Origin: an archaeon
Lineage (GTDB): Archaea > Asgardarchaeota > Hermodarchaeia > Hermodarchaeales > Hermodarchaeaceae
Direction of reading: 5' to 3'
Length of the DNA: 64,000 nucleotides
Assembly: GCA_016550425.1 (NCBI GenBank)
Contig: JABXGS010000120.1
Location: forward strand, 1 to 64,000
The position numbers and the translations under genes are program-made. Below are positions 52,714 through 60,408 of the stretch, in pieces (position 1 is the first letter of the stretch; each line of letters begins with the position of its first letter). Below the pieces are notes generated by a model. It did not search any database and was not told the DNA's origin. It worked only from the letters and a program-made list of their open reading frames with translations.

Positions 52714-52728
52714 ACTTGTTCCTAGTAC

Positions 52729-53817
52729 TTAGATTGTTAGTTTTTCATCCATAATGACAGCAGTGGGTCCAATGCTCACAATCGCGTCGTTGAGAGAATG
52801 ACTATATTGGAGGTTACTCCGACTTCGTCCTCCGATGACACTATTGTCTCCGAGACCTAGAGTTATAGTCCCTGGAATTAATTCGTCGAGTGCTTCTCCA
52901 AGAGGGGTTGAAGCATTGGGATTGATACCAAAGGTCAAGCGCGTTAAATGATCTTTTTCCCCTGCTCCAGCACGGATTGCGTGGTCAAAAGTTGTTTCTC
53001 CTTTTAATGCCCGAAACTCGGTTACTTGTCCTTTAGTGAAATCGAGTCTTAAATTTTGGACGGTATCGCCAAGATAAGCACGAGGCCAATTGAAGACAAC
53101 GGTTCCCTCGGCACTCGATGATTTTACTGGAACTGAAATGGATCCCGCCGGTAACTGGGCAAAGACGTTTTTGTTTTTCATATCGGTTTGGTCAATTATG
53201 CCGTCATCGATGCGCGGGGCTCCTTCGATTCGAAATCGAAGATCTGTTCCTTCACTTGAACTGAGATGAATGTCTCGATGTTTACGCAACAGAGCTTCAA
53301 TTCGTTGACCTAAGTCAATCATTGCTGATTGATTTCCAGTCATACAACGATTATTCTCTTGCATAAGCTTTGAATGAACAATACCATAGGCTTTAGCAGC
53401 TTGCTCCGTAAAGCCTGTTGATCGCACATGGAGTGTGCGAACCTGATTCATAAACGCGGTACCCAATAATTGAGTGATTTGGCCTGTCAGATGAAGGACT
53501 TTTCCTTTATCTGCTGATTTGAATATCCCAGGGTCTCCTGGTCCTTCGAAAACAACCAATCCATCAGATTTCGCAACTCCTGCAAACCAATGACGCGGTG
53601 CCGTTATCACTGCTTCTTGAGGTCCTTTTTTTAGAACATGCGTTAAGAGATTTTCCGTCATAACGCTTACAATGACACTAGCTCCATGGAGCTGTGCCTG
53701 TTGAGCGACCTCCTGTGCGAGGTCTAGCGTATGATCCCAAGTATGCACCCAAATACATTCACGATCTCGCACACGAAGTGCATCACGGATAATCTGTCGT
53801 GCAAATGACGTGGCCAT
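52729..53817 (-). CDS. M29 aminopeptidase-like protein with altered metal ligands
   Basis: 362 residues with the M29 (AmpS/aminopeptidase T) layout: an N-terminal alpha/beta part, SSSEGTDLRFRIEGAPRIDD, then LPAGSISVPVKSSSAEGTVV, then LTFGINPNASTPLGEALDEL and LGLGDNSVIGGRSRSNLQYS. In active members the corresponding segments are about GEVFxAPxE, a Glu before the GxNP turn, and a GGxNxSxxHxD ending, which supply the two metals. Here they read GSISVPVK, Thr and LQYS. So metal binding is doubtful and this may be a pseudoenzyme or have a different activity. Cytoplasmic, no operon partner. Confidence 0.72.
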   Translation of the reverse strand: MATSFARQIIRDALRVRDRECIWVHTWDHTLDLAQEVAQQAQLHGASVIVSVMTENLLTHVLKKGPQEAVITAPRHWFAGVAKSDGLVVFEGPGDPGIFKSADKGKVLHLTGQITQLLGTAFMNQVRTLHVRSTGFTEQAAKAYGIVHSKLMQENNRCMTGNQSAMIDLGQRIEALLRKHRDIHLSSSEGTDLRFRIEGAPRIDDGIIDQTDMKNKNVFAQLPAGSISVPVKSSSAEGTVVFNWPRAYLGDTVQNLRLDFTKGQVTEFRALKGETTFDHAIRAGAGEKDHLTRLTFGINPNASTPLGEALDELIPGTITLGLGDNSVIGGRSRSNLQYSHSLNDAIVSIGPTAVIMDEKLTI

Positions 53818-53979
53818 TTATATCAACCTCATAAAATACTGCTACCTGTTCAATGAGAATCAGACTTTATAATGTCTTGCTCAGCCATCAGAAACACACC
53901 GTAGTTAGCTGTTTCAGTTTACTCCCTCCCTCTCCTTCTATATATGAAATGAAGAATAGATACCACAGCGTGAAGAATC
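53818..53979. other. Intergenic region with a TATA-like stretch
   Basis: Upstream of the M29-like gene on the minus strand. On the plus strand CTATATATG at 53939-53947 is a TATA-like element that could serve a short reading frame at 53980. Nothing else is evident. Confidence 0.4.
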
Positions 53980-54093
53980 ATGACTCGCACCCCTCCACTC
54001 AAATCTAAAACGCCCTATTTGAACCCACAAAAGTGGCGGATAACTTACTTACCTGATGATTCATCCGTTATCGACTTCGACAACGCATCCTAG
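53980..54093 (+). CDS. Possible 37-residue protein
   Basis: A short frame with ATG at 53980, reading TPYLNPQKWRITYLPDDSS in its middle, with a TATA-like element about 35 bp upstream. The composition is protein-like (Trp, Tyr, Asp, Pro spread evenly), but there is no ribosome site and no family. It could be a small unannotated gene or chance. Confidence 0.28.
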   Translation: MTRTPPLKSKTPYLNPQKWRITYLPDDSSVIDFDNAS

Positions 54094-54216
54094 TGATCGA
54101 CCGCTATCTTGAAGCCCTTATTCACAAGGAGGAGCGGGGGAGCCAGGGGTACATCCTTCAGCACCGTAACAGTTAAAAACAAACTAAATTCCGCTGCAAT
54201 TGCAGAAGTGACTCTA

Positions 54217-54900
54217 ATGCGAGAACCACAACTGCGACACGCGCTATTAGTGCTTTGTATTTTCATAATCGCGACAAGCACTTCTTCAGTACTTGCACAA
54301 AACGGTCAATGGGTATTAATCGGTGAAGACTATTTCACCTACATTGAACCATTATCCGGTCATTCCTCATGGATTTTTAATATCACACATGGACCAAACG
54401 ATCGGTGGGGCATCAATTGTACAATCAGCGGATTCGGCTTTCACCCAGCAACTGTAATCATCTGTGATGAACCAGGTTATCATCAGTGGATTGAAACCGG
54501 AAATACCCACCAGTGCCATTTTGTTCAAGCCATCAACTATAGTTTGCACACCACTGTCGACCTTCCACATCCAAGTCAGTGGTACTTCATCCTCAATAAC
54601 AGCTGTCCAGTGACTCTCTACTTCTCCTTACGCCTTACCCACTACCATTGGGCTACTGGACCCACAATGCCACCACCAAATCCTTTTGAAGGAATCAGTA
54701 ACCTCTTCGGATATCTAATAATCATTGGTCTCGTCGTCTTCATACTAATACCCTGTATTTGCCGAGTCAACTGTTTCAGTTTGTTCCGTTGGCGAAGAAA
54801 TAAACATCCTCCCAAAAAAATGGAAAATCCCCAGACTATCATCGTGGTTATGACCCCTGAACAACTCGAACGGCACGCTGAAGACGACGATTACTATTAA
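54217..54900 (+). CDS. Membrane-anchored surface protein, small ectodomain
   Basis: About 227 residues. Signal peptide (LLVLCIFIIATSTSSVLA), a beta-rich ectodomain of about 135 residues with several Cys (CTISGFGFHPATVIICDEPG, HQCHF, NNSCPVTLYFSLRLTHYHW), then one helix (LFGYLIIIGLVVFILIPCIC). A short cytoplasmic tail ends EQLERHAEDDDYY. The ATG at 54217 is chosen so the signal peptide is at the N-terminus; the upstream frame looks non-coding. The GTPase gene follows 127 bp later on the same strand. No family recognised. Confidence 0.7.
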   Translation: MREPQLRHALLVLCIFIIATSTSSVLAQNGQWVLIGEDYFTYIEPLSGHSSWIFNITHGPNDRWGINCTISGFGFHPATVIICDEPGYHQWIETGNTHQCHFVQAINYSLHTTVDLPHPSQWYFILNNSCPVTLYFSLRLTHYHWATGPTMPPPNPFEGISNLFGYLIIIGLVVFILIPCICRVNCFSLFRWRRNKHPPKKMENPQTIIVVMTPEQLERHAEDDDYY

Positions 54901-55027
54901 TTTATGGCTTACTTGGCAAACCTTCGAAGCAAGGAAGTAAAACGCAACACCCACCAATCGAGTTAAAAGCCAACATACAAAATAAATACTCAAGGACCTA
55001 CTGACCCCATACTAGGAGAAACTGCCT

Positions 55028-56065
55028 ATGAGTAAACCCCAATTTATTTTCAAAGTCCCCGTAGCCGGAGACGGTGCCGTCGGCAAGACCAGCCTCATCG
55101 TCCGGTACACCCAGGGAACTTTTACTGAGACGTACAAAATGACTATTGGCACCTCTTTTGCGGTGAAAACAGTTGATTTAGATCAGGTGATAGTGAAGCT
55201 GCAAATTTGGGATTTGGCGGGACAACCACATTTTGGAGGGGTGCGTCCGTTATTTTATCAGGGGTCAACGGGCGTCATTTACGTATTTAGTGTGACGGAT
55301 CGAGCCTCGTTTGATCATTTGGCGGGTTGGCTTGAGGAGGCGCGGAAGAATTCAGGGAATATTCCGGGAATCCTGATTGGGAATAAGACTGACTTGATGG
55401 ATCAACGAGTGGTGTCGCGTGAGGAAGCGGAGGCATTCGCGGCCCAAGCAAGCTTAAGGTATATTGAGACAAGCGCGAAGATGGATGAAAATGTAGGGGA
55501 TGCCTTTCATTTAATGGCAGCGACGATTATGGAGACCAAACCGGAGTATGGCGTCACCTCTGAAGCTCCGGTTAAAGTTGCAGTTCCTGAACCAGAAGCG
55601 GAACCAGAGGTTAGTCAGCCAGAAGAGCCACAAGTGACGGCTTCTGAGGTTGAACCTGAACCGGAAGTTGAACCGATTCCCCTTATCTTAGATGAGTCTG
55701 AGGTTCAGAGTCCACCAACACCTGTGCCTGAGCCAGTAGCCCCTGAACCTGAGGTTATTAAGCCGGTTGAGCCTCCACCGGTAAGTGAATCCGAACCAGT
55801 CTCCGTTTCTCCTCCAAGTGAACCCGAGGTGTCATCTGAAGATGTCGTTGTGGAAGTGAAATCCACATCTAACCTTGTGGAATTCGTAGGGATTGACCCT
55901 CACAGTCTTTCAGAGGAGGATTTTGAGAAAAGATCGATTCATGCAATGCAACGGTTAGGCGTAAGTGAAGTAGGAGTGTTGGGGACGTTTCTTCGTAGTT
56001 TGATTCGTCAAGGGCAACGGGGTGTTGTGATTGAAAGTTTGGAGAGTCTCCAGAAAGATCGCTAG
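55028..56065 (+). CDS. Ras/Rab-like small GTPase with long acidic tail and C-terminal domain
   Basis: 345 residues. Complete G domain: GDGAVGKT (14-21), switch I Thr in KMTIGTSF, WDLAGQPHF (61-69) with catalytic Gln66, NKTDL (119-123) and ETSAK (147-151). This is the eukaryote-like Ras/Rab pattern common in Asgard archaea, with Leu in place of the usual Thr of WDTAGQ. From about 180 to 285 the chain is Pro/Glu/Val-rich with repeated PEPE units, probably extended. The last 60 residues form a helical domain (LSEEDFEKRSIHAMQRLGVS). There is no C-terminal Cys for lipid attachment. GGAG lies nine bases before the ATG. Confidence 0.93.
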   Translation: MSKPQFIFKVPVAGDGAVGKTSLIVRYTQGTFTETYKMTIGTSFAVKTVDLDQVIVKLQIWDLAGQPHFGGVRPLFYQGSTGVIYVFSVTDRASFDHLAGWLEEARKNSGNIPGILIGNKTDLMDQRVVSREEAEAFAAQASLRYIETSAKMDENVGDAFHLMAATIMETKPEYGVTSEAPVKVAVPEPEAEPEVSQPEEPQVTASEVEPEPEVEPIPLILDESEVQSPPTPVPEPVAPEPEVIKPVEPPPVSESEPVSVSPPSEPEVSSEDVVVEVKSTSNLVEFVGIDPHSLSEEDFEKRSIHAMQRLGVSEVGVLGTFLRSLIRQGQRGVVIESLESLQKDR

Positions 56066-56071
56066 TTTGTA

Positions 56072-56485
56072 TTAACGTCCTTGTTGCCGTGCAGCCATAC
56101 ATGCAATAAAGAGTAGTTGGGCTACGATAATCATTATCGGATATGTTATCGGATCCCAATATCCCGCATCTGCCGTGACAAGGATTAATCCGACCTCATC
56201 AACAGCCAATCCAAGGCCTAGTCCAAGGAAAAAGGCGCCAAACACCATTGCACCACGACTATCCCAGTAAAGTCCGATGAAACCTCCGAGTGTCATGAGA
56301 ATGAGACCCCACAGGATATGATGATAGTGATAGATGCCTGTTTCGATTCCAATACCGGGAGCAACAACGACGGTAATAATACGGGAACCGATAATCGCTA
56401 AACAGTACCAAATGAGGACGACCCCCGTAATCTGGGCGATGGATGCCGTTTTGATTCGGTCGCTGACTTTTTTACTGCTGCTCAT
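56072..56485 (-). CDS. Four-helix membrane protein with HYHH motif
   Basis: About 137 residues. The second helix starts GIYHYHHILWGLILMTLGGF and the third reads FGAFFLGLGLGLAVDEVGLI. A His cluster followed by GLGLxxDE is a recurring motif in small archaeal and actinobacterial membrane proteins, perhaps a metal site; function unknown. The ATG at 56485 has GGAGG eight bases upstream. Convergent with the GTPase, ends seven bases apart. Confidence 0.75.
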   Translation of the reverse strand: MSSSKKVSDRIKTASIAQITGVVLIWYCLAIIGSRIITVVVAPGIGIETGIYHYHHILWGLILMTLGGFIGLYWDSRGAMVFGAFFLGLGLGLAVDEVGLILVTADAGYWDPITYPIMIIVAQLLFIACMAARQQGR

Positions 56486-56602
56486 TATGTGGTCCTCCAA
56501 TGATTAGGATTAGCCTTTGTGTAGTTTCTTTCTTTGATATAAGCTTAGCTTACCTATTCAGATAATGGCTCTGGCGTATCTAGGGCGAAGCTATTTAGGG
56601 AA

Positions 56603-57040
56603 GTGACAGGGTATTTTACGAAATTATTGATTTGGTTGGTTGTACTAATGTTACTTACTCCGGCTGAATTGGATGCGATTATCACCTTTATCATTAGCAT
56701 GATTGTTGCCACGATTGCCTTCTATGCTGCAGGTCGCCTCCTATCAGGAGTTAATGCAAAATTCACTGATGCTATTTTTGTAGCCTTGCTGGGTTTGTTA
56801 CTAAAGTTTGGAATCGATTGGACTCTAAGCTTTGTACTTGTACCAGGTCTTAATGAGATAGTGATATTTGCTTGGAGCGTTGTGAGTCTATTAGCTACCT
56901 TCATTGTGTGGATGCTCTTAGTTCAGCATTTCTTTGATACCATGTTCTTCCGTGGACTCACAATCGTCATCATCGGCTTCATCTTGATTCTCATTATCGA
57001 CTTTGCCATCAACTTTCTGTTTATCCTGTTCTTCCCGTAA
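56603..57040 (+). CDS. Four-helix membrane protein
   Basis: 145 residues, GTG start, helices near residues 5-20, 25-50, 58-80, 82-108 and 112-145 merging into about four or five. It has few charged residues (Lys63, Asp68, Asp106) apart from the ends. No signature recognised. Resembles small archaeal membrane proteins of unknown role. Convergent with the next small gene. Confidence 0.7.
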   Translation: MTGYFTKLLIWLVVLMLLTPAELDAIITFIISMIVATIAFYAAGRLLSGVNAKFTDAIFVALLGLLLKFGIDWTLSFVLVPGLNEIVIFAWSVVSLLATFIVWMLLVQHFFDTMFFRGLTIVIIGFILILIIDFAINFLFILFFP

Positions 57041-57057
57041 TGATTGACGGAATTAGA

Positions 57058-57273
57058 TTAGCGTTTGAATTTATGGGCTTGGTTACTAGCATCTTCGCGT
57101 GTATACCTTCCAGAGCAGAAGGACGCTAGAATGAATATGAATAGTAAAATGGCGAATCCGATTGCGAATGGAAGAATAACTGGGTTGATTAGTATTAGAA
57201 TCCAGGTGGCAATTAAGGCTAGGATTATCAAAAATAATGGACAAACAATATCGATCCAACGCATGGCAACCAT
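57058..57273 (-). CDS. Two-helix membrane protein
   Basis: 71 residues: MRWIDIVCPLFLIILALIAT and a second helix (AIGFAILLFIFILASFCSGR), then a charged tail (YTREDASNQAHKFKR). The hydrophobic pattern and the tail suggest a real gene, but there is no ribosome site. Function unknown. Confidence 0.55.
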   Translation of the reverse strand: MVAMRWIDIVCPLFLIILALIATWILILINPVILPFAIGFAILLFIFILASFCSGRYTREDASNQAHKFKR

Positions 57274-57399
57274 TGATCATTAATTTCTTGATTCATTTAA
57301 GGCTTCAGCCTTTCGGGAATTCTTAGATAAAACAGTACATATAGTTAAAAAGTGAATCCTGTATAAAGAAACCAATTCCCAACACTTTATCCACTTTGG

Positions 57400-58113
57400 A
57401 TGGATGTGGATTCAGTTATGACGAAACAGCTAACCATGCCGATTTATAAGCCCTGGTATCAAGGACCGTTGAAATATACTGATTCAGAAATGATTCAAAT
57501 TATCTTCACACCCACGAAAGCCTGTTATGAACGAATTCTTCCTAAGCCCCTTAAACCGGGTCTTTTAGGTGGTGCATATCTTGCACAATTTCGTAATTCT
57601 CCTTATGGGGATATATGGGAATCTGCTATTGTTGTCCAGTGTACATATGAAGAGTACTTTGGGGTCTATTGCATCACGATGCACACTGATAACATCAAAT
57701 CAATGGTAGCCCATCGAGAAATCTGGGGTTTTCCTTCAAAACCAGCGAAATTCAAGTATTCACGTAAAGAAAATCGGATCAAAGCCCAAGTAATCACAGG
57801 AAAAATTCCGCTCATGAAATTTGATATCAAACTTGAGGGACCAGGAGAATGGATTGACACTGGTGATACAATCAATTTGAAACTAATTCCCGCAGTTGAT
57901 GGTGAGTCCTATGATGTGCAACACATAACTGCATCAAAACTTGATTTCGTCATACATGAAGGAATGGCTGGCGAAGGGAAACTTGAACTGAACAACAGCG
58001 ACGACGATCCGTTAGCCGATTTATTGGAATTCGAAAGTATCGTTGCAGGAACTTGGTTCAAAGTTGATTTGACTACAAATCTCGGAAAAATCATAGCTGA
58101 AGCCAAACTATGA
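57400..58113 (+). CDS. Acetoacetate-decarboxylase-like protein
   Basis: 237 residues. The ADC fold is seen in EYFGVYCITMHTDNIKSMVA, HREIWGFPSKPAKFKYSR and KFDIKLEGPGEWID. In acetoacetate decarboxylase the loop is REIxGFPKK, with the first Lys forming the Schiff base and the second lowering its pKa. Here it reads GFPSKPA, with Ser in place of the first Lys. So decarboxylation by the usual route is unlikely, as in other members of the superfamily that act as hydratases or aldolases. The ATG at 57400 or 57418 could start it. Confidence 0.8.
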   Translation: MDVDSVMTKQLTMPIYKPWYQGPLKYTDSEMIQIIFTPTKACYERILPKPLKPGLLGGAYLAQFRNSPYGDIWESAIVVQCTYEEYFGVYCITMHTDNIKSMVAHREIWGFPSKPAKFKYSRKENRIKAQVITGKIPLMKFDIKLEGPGEWIDTGDTINLKLIPAVDGESYDVQHITASKLDFVIHEGMAGEGKLELNNSDDDPLADLLEFESIVAGTWFKVDLTTNLGKIIAEAKL

Positions 58114-58333
58114 TTTGGGTTCCATTGATTGGTTATTGACGATTATACTCCCAGAAATTTATGGAGTTATAAGCACCTGTATTTAATAATCAGTAGTTCC
58201 GCCAGTTGTGTACATCAACTCGATGAAGAAGGCTAGAAATCGCCATTGCAGAACCTAAGGCATTTAAACAAAAACACAGCTTCGGAACGCCAATCTCAGG
58301 GGATAATCCTGTAGTAGCTGGAGGTGTTATTCA

Positions 58334-60364
58334 GTGAAAGTAGAAAAACGCGATGGGCGTATTGTCCAATGGGATTCAAGTAAAATCGAGATCGCTATAC
58401 AGCATGCCTTCGAATCTCATAAAGCCGACAGCCAACCAGCAAAAGAACTAACCAACGAAGTTGTTAAGATCATCAAATCACGCCAAGAAGATATTATCCA
58501 TATCGAAGAGATTCAAGATGTCGTTGAAGAAGTGCTTATGGTCAATGGCTATACGGAGACAGCTAAGCGGTACATCAAATATCGTGAAAAGCGGGCGGTT
58601 GCTCGACGCTTACTTCGGTCTGTTGGTGTGGTTGATGACTTAAAATTAGGGCCAAACGCTGCTACGATAGCAAAACGTTACATGCTCAAAGACGCAGAAG
58701 GCAAACCCATCGAAACCCCATCTCAACTCTTTCGTCGCGTTGCCAAAGCCATTGCAAAAGCGGAGAAACTGTATGATCGAAGCTTTGACTATAAGACCTA
58801 TGAAGAACTTTTCTACGACATGATTGCCAGCCTAGAATTCATGCCTAACAGTCCTACGTTATTCAATGCAGGAACTGAAATCGGACAATTAAGTGCCTGT
58901 TTCGTCTTACCTATCCGTGATGACATGGATTCCATCTTTACTTCACTGTGGCACATGGCACGAGTTCAAAAATCTGGAGGTGGCACTGGCTTTTCATTTT
59001 CAAAGCTCCGCCCAAAGGGTACCAAGTTGGAATCCACAGGAGGAGTTGCAAGTGGGCCAGTCTCCTTTATGCGCATATATGACACAGCTACCGATGTCAT
59101 AAAACAGGGTGGACGCAGACGCGGGGCCAATATGGCAATTCTGCGATGCGACCATCCAGATATTATGGAATTCATCTCCGCTAAATCCGATAAGAAATCG
59201 TTTAGAAATTTCAACATATCCGTAGCTATTACACGCCAATTCATGGATGCTTTGAAAAGCAATGGTGAAATTGACTTGGTGAACCCCAATACCGGTGAAG
59301 TCGAACAAACCATTAAAGCTAGCATGATCTTTGATTCAATTATCATTAATGCCTGGAACACAGGAGATCCTGGCCTTATCTTCATCGATCGTATCAATGA
59401 CAAACATCCCCTCAAAGGCATGCAAATTGAATCCACCAATCCCTGTGGCGAAATGCCATTACTTTCCTATGAATCCTGTGTATTGGGGAGTCTTAATCTA
59501 GCTCAGGTTGTTAAAGATGGAGAAGTGAATTGGAAACGATTGGGTGAAATAATACCGTTAGCTGTTCGGTTTTTAGATAATATCATTGATTTGAATAAGT
59601 ATCCGGTTGAGGAAATAGAGATCCAAACCAAAGCCACTCGCAAAATTGGTTTGGGTATTATGGGTTGGGCAGAGATGCTTATTCAACTGGGAATTCCTTA
59701 CGATTCACAGGCTGCTCTTGAATTAGCTGAAAAGGTAATGGAGTTCATTCGAAATCGTGCTGAACGAGCGACATCAGAATTAGCAAAAATTCGTGGAAAT
59801 TTCGAACAAGTTGATCTATTGAAGCAACGACGGAAATGGAAACGGAACGCAACGCTCATAACTATAGCTCCCACCGGAAGTATTAGTCTTATTGCAGGAA
59901 CCAGTAGTGGGATTGAACCCTTATTTGCGATTGTGCACGATCGGATTCTCGCGGAAGGTGTTCGCCTCACTGAGACGAACAAATATTTTGTAGAGCTTGC
60001 TGAAGAACGGGGATACTGGGATGAAGAAGTAGAACAACAGGTGGCAACAAGCGGGTCAGTGCAAGACATCAAGGGAATTCCTGATGATGTTAAGCGCTTA
60101 TTCAAAACTGCACACGAAATCGAACCTGAATGGCATGTTCGAATGCAAGCTGCATTCCAAAAGCACGCTGACAATGCAGTAAGTAAAACTGTGAATGTGT
60201 CAAATGATTCCTCTACAGATGATATTCGGCGAATATTCCTTTTAGCTGATAAGTTGGCCTTGAAGGGGATTACGGTCTTTCGTGATGGATGCTTAGAAGG
60301 GGTGCAGGTATTATATGCTGGATGTCCATCATGTGAAGATGTTCGGTTTACTGAGTCCCCCTGA
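58334..60364 (+). CDS. nrdJ: Ribonucleotide reductase, adenosylcobalamin-dependent (class II)
   Basis: 676 residues. An ATP-cone starts the protein (VEKRDGRIVQWDSSKIEIAI). The barrel carries SACFVLP with Cys189, NPCGE with the thiyl radical Cys371, MPNSPTLFNAG, GGGTGFSFSKLRP, GRRRGANMA and IAPTGSISLIAGTSSGIEP. The end has a CPSC pair that re-reduces the active site. Lack of a tyrosyl-radical small-subunit gene nearby fits the B12 class. It reduces ribonucleotides for DNA synthesis and works with or without oxygen. GGAGG lies nine bases before the GTG. No intein or split seen. Confidence 0.95.
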   Translation: MKVEKRDGRIVQWDSSKIEIAIQHAFESHKADSQPAKELTNEVVKIIKSRQEDIIHIEEIQDVVEEVLMVNGYTETAKRYIKYREKRAVARRLLRSVGVVDDLKLGPNAATIAKRYMLKDAEGKPIETPSQLFRRVAKAIAKAEKLYDRSFDYKTYEELFYDMIASLEFMPNSPTLFNAGTEIGQLSACFVLPIRDDMDSIFTSLWHMARVQKSGGGTGFSFSKLRPKGTKLESTGGVASGPVSFMRIYDTATDVIKQGGRRRGANMAILRCDHPDIMEFISAKSDKKSFRNFNISVAITRQFMDALKSNGEIDLVNPNTGEVEQTIKASMIFDSIIINAWNTGDPGLIFIDRINDKHPLKGMQIESTNPCGEMPLLSYESCVLGSLNLAQVVKDGEVNWKRLGEIIPLAVRFLDNIIDLNKYPVEEIEIQTKATRKIGLGIMGWAEMLIQLGIPYDSQAALELAEKVMEFIRNRAERATSELAKIRGNFEQVDLLKQRRKWKRNATLITIAPTGSISLIAGTSSGIEPLFAIVHDRILAEGVRLTETNKYFVELAEERGYWDEEVEQQVATSGSVQDIKGIPDDVKRLFKTAHEIEPEWHVRMQAAFQKHADNAVSKTVNVSNDSSTDDIRRIFLLADKLALKGITVFRDGCLEGVQVLYAGCPSCEDVRFTESP

Positions 60365-60408
60365 TTGAATAGAGCTTGAATTGCCACGTAGTTAACGTAT
60401 TGTGAAGG

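Noticed and set aside
58114..58333. Cobalamin riboswitch upstream of the B12-dependent reductase
   Set aside because: I could not find the conserved riboswitch core, and only an ordinary ribosome site is visible.
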